NCBI GenBank assembly: GCA_003538495.1
Contig: DPSD01000224.1
Location: 730-11,845, forward strand
Length of the DNA: 11,116 nucleotides
Direction of reading: 5' to 3'
Source of the DNA: Accumulibacter sp.
GTDB taxonomy: Bacteria > Pseudomonadota > Gammaproteobacteria > Burkholderiales > Rhodocyclaceae
The notes under the pieces were generated by a model. The model was not told the DNA's origin, made no database searches, and worked only from the letters and a program-made list of their open reading frames with translations. The position numbers and the translations under genes are program-made. Positions 7,819-11,116 of the stretch are shown here, one piece after another. The number at the start of each line of letters is the position of its first letter. Position 1 is the first letter of the stretch.

Positions 7819-8903
7819 AAACGCTGACCGTTGCACTCGGCGAGCGCTCCTACCCGATTCATGTCGGACGTGGTCTTCTCGATCGGGGAGAACTGCTGCT
7901 GCCCTTGCTGCGGCAGCCGAAAGTGGCAATCGTCACCAACACCACCGTTGCGCCGCTGTACCTTGAGCGCTTGGCCAAGCCCTTGCGCGACGCCGCTGTT
8001 GAAGTCGTGGAGGTGGTCCTGCCTGACGGCGAGCGCTTCAAGGACTGGCCGACGCTGAACACCATTTTCGACCTCCTGCTGCAGCATCGCTGTGAGCGGT
8101 CAACGACCCTGGTGGCGCTCGGCGGCGGGGTGGTCGGCGACATGACCGGTTTCGCGGCCGCCTGTTTTCAGCGCGGCACGCCGCTCATCCAGGTTCCGAC
8201 CACCCTGCTCGCACAGGTTGATTCGTCGGTCGGTGGCAAGACCGCGATCAATCACCCGCTTGGCAAGAACATGATCGGCGCCTTTCATCAGCCACGACTG
8301 GTGCTGGCCGATACCGATACCTTGAATACCTTGCCCGATCGCGAGCTTCGTGCCGGCCTGGCGGAGGTCATCAAGTACGGGCTGGTCCGGGATCTTCCTT
8401 TCTTCGAGTGGCTTGAGGGCAATCTCGAAAGCGTCTTGTCGCGCGAGCCGCTGGCACTCGCCGAGGCGATCTGCCGGTCGTGCCAGAACAAGGCAGAAGT
8501 GGTCGCCGCCGACGAGCGCGAGAGTGGCGAGCGTGCCTTGCTCAACCTTGGCCACACCTTTGGCCATGCGATCGAAACCGGAATCGGTTACGGCGCGTGG
8601 CTGCACGGCGAGGCCGTCGCCGCGGGCACCATGATGGCGGCAGAACTCTCGTCGCAGCTTGGCTGGCTGGGGCCTGCCGAGGTGAGCCGGGCGGAACGGC
8701 TTTTTCAACGAGCGGGCTTGCCGGTGCTCGGGCCGGCCCTCGACGTCGACCGCTATCTGGAACTGATGCAGAACGACAAGAAGGTGCAGGGTGGCAGTCT
8801 TCGCCTGGTGCTCCTGCAGCGCATTGGCCAGGCGGTGGTCAGCTCGGCCGCGCCGACGGCGGACGTGCGGCGGGCTATCGCTGCCCGCTCGGCCGATGCG
8901 TGA
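7815..8903 (+). CDS. aroB: 3-dehydroquinate synthase AroB
   Basis: NAD- and metal-dependent cytoplasmic enzyme converting DAHP to 3-dehydroquinate, the second step of the shikimate pathway. The 362-residue product has the usual length. The NAD-binding glycine motif GGGVVGD is at 103-109 and the SVGGKTAIN active-site segment contains Lys142. The three expected metal ligands are present: Glu184 ([10 protein letters not shown]), His247 (GHTFGH) and His264 (WLHGE). The ATG overlaps the aroK stop as ATGA, and the only upstream ribosome-site candidate is a weak GGAAAAA, so translational coupling to aroK is likely. The gene ends 8 bases into the dgt-family gene. Confidence 0.96.
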   Translation: MKTLTVALGERSYPIHVGRGLLDRGELLLPLLRQPKVAIVTNTTVAPLYLERLAKPLRDAAVEVVEVVLPDGERFKDWPTLNTIFDLLLQHRCERSTTLVALGGGVVGDMTGFAAACFQRGTPLIQVPTTLLAQVDSSVGGKTAINHPLGKNMIGAFHQPRLVLADTDTLNTLPDRELRAGLAEVIKYGLVRDLPFFEWLEGNLESVLSREPLALAEAICRSCQNKAEVVAADERESGERALLNLGHTFGHAIETGIGYGAWLHGEAVAAGTMMAAELSSQLGWLGPAEVSRAERLFQRAGLPVLGPALDVDRYLELMQNDKKVQGGSLRLVLLQRIGQAVVSSAAPTADVRRAIAARSADA

Positions 8904-10026
8904 ACTGGCGCCCTACGCCGTCTCGGCAGCCAACAGCCGCGGTCGCCGGCACCCGGACGGCGAGCCTTCGCAGCATTCGCACCGCAGCGAGTTCCAGCGC
9001 GACCGCGACCGCATCGTTCACTCGACGGCGTTCCGGCGGCTCGAATACAAGACCCAGGTTTTCGTCAACCACGAAGGTGACCTGTTCCGGACGCGCCTGA
9101 CGCACAGCCTCGAGGTCGCGCAGATCGCCCGCGGAACGGCGCGCGCATTGCAGCTCGACGAAGATCTTGCCGAAGCGATTTCGCTGGCGCACGACCTTGG
9201 TCACACGCCCTTCGGTCACGCCGGCCAGGAGGCGCTCAACGAATGCATGCGCGGTCACGGCGGCTTCGAACACAATCTGCAAAGCCTGCGGACGGTTGAC
9301 CTGCTGGAGGAGCGCTACGCCGCTTTTGATGGCCTGAATCTCTGTTTCGAGACCCGTGAAGGGATCGTCAAGCACTGCTCGCTCGACAACGCCCGTCATC
9401 TCGGCGAACTCGGCGAACGCTTCCTCAACCGAACACAGCCGTCGCTGGAAGCACAGATCTGCAATCTGGCCGACGAAATCGCCTACAACAACCACGACGT
9501 CGACGACGGTTTGCGCGCCGGCCTGATCACGATCGAGCAACTTGAAGATGTGCGGCTGTTCGCACGGCACGTTGCCGATGTCCGGCGCGTCCATGTCGGC
9601 CTCGGCGGGCGCCGCCTGATCCACGAAACGATCCGGCGTTTGATCAATACCCTGGTTTGCGACCTGATCGAAACCACCGCCAGCAATCTTGCGCGGCATG
9701 GGCCCAGGACGCTTGCCGAGGCACGCCTCGGGCCGCCTCTGGTCGCCTTCTCCGCGGAGTCGTTCGAGGAACAGAAGCAGCTGAAGCGCTTCCTGCGGAC
9801 GCAGCTGTATCAGCACTACCAGGTGTTGCGGATGGCCAGCAAGGCACGGCGGATCGTCGGCGACCTGTTTGCCGCTTTTGCCGGCGAGCCGCGCCTGTTA
9901 CCCCCGCAGTATCAGGTCGCAGGCGATGGCGATCAGTTGCGCAGGGTTGCCGACTACATCGCCGGGATGACCGATCGTTATGCGATCAAGGAGCACCGGC
10001 GCCTGTTTGCCGTTGGCGAGGGCTGA
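8896..10026 (+). CDS. dgt: Deoxyguanosinetriphosphate triphosphohydrolase-like protein (HD domain)
   Basis: HD-superfamily dNTP triphosphohydrolase of the Dgt type, which cleaves dNTP to deoxynucleoside plus triphosphate; the exact nucleotide preference cannot be read from sequence. The ATG at 8896 gives 376 residues and places the family N-terminus (RELAPYA, then SRGRRHP and [20 protein letters not shown]) at the start. Metal-site residues are intact: His70 in LTHSLEV, His99-Asp100 in [11 protein letters not shown], and Asp193 in [12 protein letters not shown]. The frame stays open upstream to 8791 inside aroB, but that extension is only out-of-frame aroB sequence. Overlaps aroB by 8 bases and has no strong ribosome site, so expression is probably coupled to aroB. 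The short form lacking the long inserts of E. coli Dgt is typical of many bacteria. Confidence 0.93.
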   Translation: MRELAPYAVSAANSRGRRHPDGEPSQHSHRSEFQRDRDRIVHSTAFRRLEYKTQVFVNHEGDLFRTRLTHSLEVAQIARGTARALQLDEDLAEAISLAHDLGHTPFGHAGQEALNECMRGHGGFEHNLQSLRTVDLLEERYAAFDGLNLCFETREGIVKHCSLDNARHLGELGERFLNRTQPSLEAQICNLADEIAYNNHDVDDGLRAGLITIEQLEDVRLFARHVADVRRVHVGLGGRRLIHETIRRLINTLVCDLIETTASNLARHGPRTLAEARLGPPLVAFSAESFEEQKQLKRFLRTQLYQHYQVLRMASKARRIVGDLFAAFAGEPRLLPPQYQVAGDGDQLRRVADYIAGMTDRYAIKEHRRLFAVGEG

Positions 10027-10193
10027 AACGTTCTCCCGACCGGGGCCAGGGACGTCGGCAGGGGCGCTTCGCTTGCGGAACGAAAGCGGTCCGGGTCCAC
10101 GGGCGGAGTCTTCCCGGGCTCCGCGGCGATTGACCTTGATCCCCGTGACCTGCCGTTGACTACTGGCCTGATCGCCCCGTTAGCGCGGCGCGC
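10027..10193. other. Convergent gap between dgt and the CBS gene
   Basis: These 167 bases lie between two gene ends that face each other. A stem is possible from GCGGAG (10103-10108) and CTCCGC (10119-10124), and AGCGC-GGC-GCGCT lies at about 10182-10194. Neither has a T-run on either strand, so no convincing intrinsic terminator is visible for either gene. No coding region is supported. Confidence 0.5.
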
Positions 10194-10655
10194 TCAAGGC
10201 GCTGGCCAGTCCTTGATGTAGGCCTTGAGGAGCTTGTTTTCCAGGTTGCGCTCCTCGAGCACCGCCTTGGCGACGTCGTGAAAAGAGACGATGCCAACGA
10301 TTGTGTCGCCCTCCATGACGGGCACGTAGCGGGTGTGACTGTCCACCATCATTCGGCGCAATTCGTCCACGTCCATATCCGGATTGGCCGTCGGTGGGTC
10401 GCGGTCCATCGCCTCGATGACCAGGATTTCCGCAATCGGCGGCGTCGGGCCGACTCGCCGCTCGGTCTGACGCTTGGCCAGAATCATCAGCACCTCGCGG
10501 AAGGTCAACATGCCCGCCAGCTTGCCGCCCTCCATGACGATCACCGAGCCGATGTCGTTTTCCGCCATCATGATCACTGCATCCGAAAGCGGCGAATCCG
10601 GATGTACGGCGAACAACGCAGAATCTTTGACCTGCAGAACCTCTTTGACCTCCAT
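10194..10655 (-). CDS. Stand-alone tandem CBS-domain protein
   Basis: A 153-residue cytoplasmic protein made almost entirely of two CBS domains, about residues 8-63 and 82-140, which would pack as one Bateman module. Such modules usually bind adenine nucleotides. The end of each CBS repeat shows the ribose-contact pattern: GMLTFRE (48-54) and GIVSFHD (121-127). No catalytic, DNA-binding or membrane domain is attached, so the partner and output are unknown. The start is well supported: AGGGGGTGA lies immediately before the ATG. A candidate promoter with a palindrome lies about 55-85 bases upstream. It is convergent with dgt and not evidently in an operon. Related single-module proteins are often annotated as IMP-dehydrogenase-like or signal-transduction CBS proteins; nothing here justifies a more specific name. 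Confidence 0.9.
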   Translation of the reverse strand: MEVKEVLQVKDSALFAVHPDSPLSDAVIMMAENDIGSVIVMEGGKLAGMLTFREVLMILAKRQTERRVGPTPPIAEILVIEAMDRDPPTANPDMDVDELRRMMVDSHTRYVPVMEGDTIVGIVSFHDVAKAVLEERNLENKLLKAYIKDWPAP

Positions 10656-10709
10656 GTCACCCCCTGGAATACGATAGCGAGCCGATGTGCTCTGTGATTG
10701 ATCGGGGGG

Positions 10710-10738
10710 ATTCTATCAGATGTCGCTCGACATCCGAA
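10710..10738 (-). promoter_or_regulatory. Candidate promoter of the CBS-domain gene
   Basis: On the minus strand TTCGGA (10738-10733) and TAGAAT (10715-10710) are separated by 17 bases. The -10 matches five of six consensus bases; the -35 is moderate. The transcript would start near 10703 and have a leader of about 48 bases. A 16-base inverted repeat occupies the spacer. Confidence 0.45.
10719..10734. repeat. Perfect 7-base-arm palindrome in the CBS-gene promoter, candidate operator
   Basis: GATGTCG (10719-10725) and CGACATC (10728-10734) are perfect inverted arms around the two bases CT. The element fills most of the spacer between the candidate -35 and -10 boxes and touches the -35. A dimeric repressor bound there would block RNA polymerase. 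The regulator is unknown. Confidence 0.5.
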
Positions 10739-10750
10739 AACCACCCCACC

Positions 10751-10781
10751 TGTCTGAGTAGCGGTCAAGCGATTTCGGACA
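10751..10781. repeat. Imperfect TGTC...GACA inverted repeat resembling an insertion-sequence end
   Basis: TGTCTGA (10751-10757) and TCGGACA (10775-10781) are inverted copies matching at six of seven bases, with GGTCAAGCGATT between them. The style, TGTC-type tips with GGTCAAG and TTCGGACA modules, recalls the terminal repeats of IS21-type elements as I remember them. No transposase is visible in the window, so at most this is one end or a remnant. Confidence 0.25.
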
Positions 10782-10912
10782 CCGGGGCAGGTTTTTTTTC
10801 GCCATTCGCTGTTGATGGACGTTCGGCGGCCGGCAGGTTCCCCGATCAATCGCGGTCAATCGGCCATGCGGCCTTTCAATCTTCTGGAAATGATCGCCAT
10901 CCTGCCGTTGGC

Positions 10913-10956
10913 CGATGATCGAGGATCGACGATCGTTTGCCGCTGGTCGATCATCG
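10913..10956. repeat. Inverted repeat with 10-base perfect arms
   Basis: CGATGATCGA (10913-10922) and TCGATCATCG (10947-10956) are perfect inverted copies separated by 24 bases. The spacer holds an 8-base palindrome, ACGATCGT (10929-10936). No T-run follows, so it is not a typical terminator. It ends 8 bases before the possible start of the frame at the right edge. Confidence 0.5.
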
Positions 10957-10963
10957 CCTGTGG

Positions 10964-11116
10964 ATGGTTGATTTCGAGCTGGCAACCGACCGCAGGGTCG
11001 AAACCCGGACCCTGTCGATCCAGCCGTCGATGGTTGGCGGCGATCGCTTCATCGCGCCGATGAAAAATCCGCTGCGCGAGATCGATCGATGGCTGTTCCT
11101 GATCGAAGCGTGGAGC
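10964..11116 (+). CDS. Unidentified reading frame running off the right edge
   Basis: From ATG 10964 the frame stays open for 51 codons to the last base, beginning MVDFELATDRR. The in-frame stop upstream is TGA at 10916-10918; TTG at 10937 is another possible start. Third codon positions are mostly G or C, as in the real genes here, and the segment ending DRWLFLIEAWS looks protein-like. I do not recognise the family. There is no clear ribosome site. The opposite strand is also open from the right edge to a TGA at 10858-10856 (86 codons) but has less gene-like third positions, so strand is not settled. Confidence 0.3.
   Translation, partial: MVDFELATDRRVETRTLSIQPSMVGGDRFIAPMKNPLREIDRWLFLIEAWS

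Larger units (their letters stand above)
10656..10963. other. Intergenic region upstream of the CBS gene
   Basis: The left part holds the CBS-gene leader, promoter and palindrome (to about 10738). The rest holds an imperfect TGTC/GACA inverted repeat (10751-10781), an eight-T run (10792-10799) and a 10-base-arm inverted repeat (10913-10956). The frames across it give no recognisable protein and I support no complete gene here. It may include the decayed edge of a mobile element, but that is not shown. Confidence 0.5.

Noticed and set aside
8791..8895. Longer dgt start inside aroB
   Set aside because: The extra N-terminal residues are out-of-frame aroB sequence. The family N-terminus begins at ATG 8896.
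8875..9816. 313-codon minus-strand frame opposite dgt
   Set aside because: Antisense shadow of a GC-rich gene; the plus strand has intact HD-domain metal residues.
10103..10124. Stem GCGGAG/CTCCGC as a terminator for dgt or the CBS gene
   Set aside because: There is no T-run after it on either strand and the loop is 10 bases, so it does not meet the pattern of an intrinsic terminator.
10278..10697. 139-codon plus-strand frame opposite the CBS gene
   Set aside because: His/Val-rich shadow of the CBS gene, which has a strong ribosome site and two recognisable domains on the minus strand.
10716..10985. Minus-strand frames at 10574-10849 and 10716-10985, considered as transposase remnants
   Set aside because: No DDE, helix-turn-helix or other transposase motif could be recognised and third positions are not gene-like; only the end-like repeat was kept, at low confidence.
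1..11116. CRISPR array, tRNA, rRNA, toxin-antitoxin pair or phage genes
   Set aside because: Looked for regular spaced repeats, cloverleaf arms and small paired genes; none was seen. Nearly all of the window from 1 to 10655 is explained by known housekeeping and pilus genes.

Overview
The window is a GC-rich stretch of a Gram-negative bacterial chromosome. It carries a type IV pilus assembly operon flanked by a class A penicillin-binding protein gene and an aroK-aroB-dgt cluster. This order (mrcA facing away from pilMNOPQ, then aroKB) is a known conserved neighbourhood in Beta- and Gammaproteobacteria. The protein texture, and a dgt-family gene directly overlapping aroB, suggest a betaproteobacterium, possibly of the Rhodocyclales or Accumulibacter type. 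That placement is inference from memory of homologues, not a search.

Layout, left to right. Positions 1-1901 (minus strand) hold most of a penicillin-binding protein 1A gene; its C-terminal end, including the KTG motif, lies beyond the left edge. Positions 1902-2308 are a divergent intergenic region with promoter-like elements for both directions. Positions 2309-7204 (plus) hold pilM, pilN, pilO, pilP and pilQ, packed with 4-base ATGA overlaps or no gap and closed by a clear intrinsic terminator at 7221-7245. Positions 7291-10026 (plus) hold aroK, aroB and a dGTPase-family gene, again overlapping. Positions 10194-10655 (minus) hold a small stand-alone two-CBS-domain protein, convergent with dgt. 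The remaining ~460 bases contain that gene's promoter with a near-perfect palindrome, an imperfect inverted repeat resembling insertion-sequence ends, a long-armed inverted repeat, and an unidentified reading frame that runs off the right edge.

How the genes work together. PilM (cytoplasmic, actin-like), PilN and PilO (inner membrane) and PilP (lipoprotein) form the alignment subcomplex that links the pilus motor to the PilQ outer-membrane secretin. The neighbouring PBP1A makes the peptidoglycan through which that machine must pass. AroK and AroB are shikimate-pathway enzymes, and Dgt belongs to the family that hydrolyses dNTPs to deoxynucleoside and triphosphate.

I see no new multi-gene system here. 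The genes are well-known families with intact key residues. The parts worth a second look are regulatory and edge features: the palindrome in the CBS-gene promoter, possible leaderless expression of aroK, several non-ATG starts, and the unexplained right-hand end.
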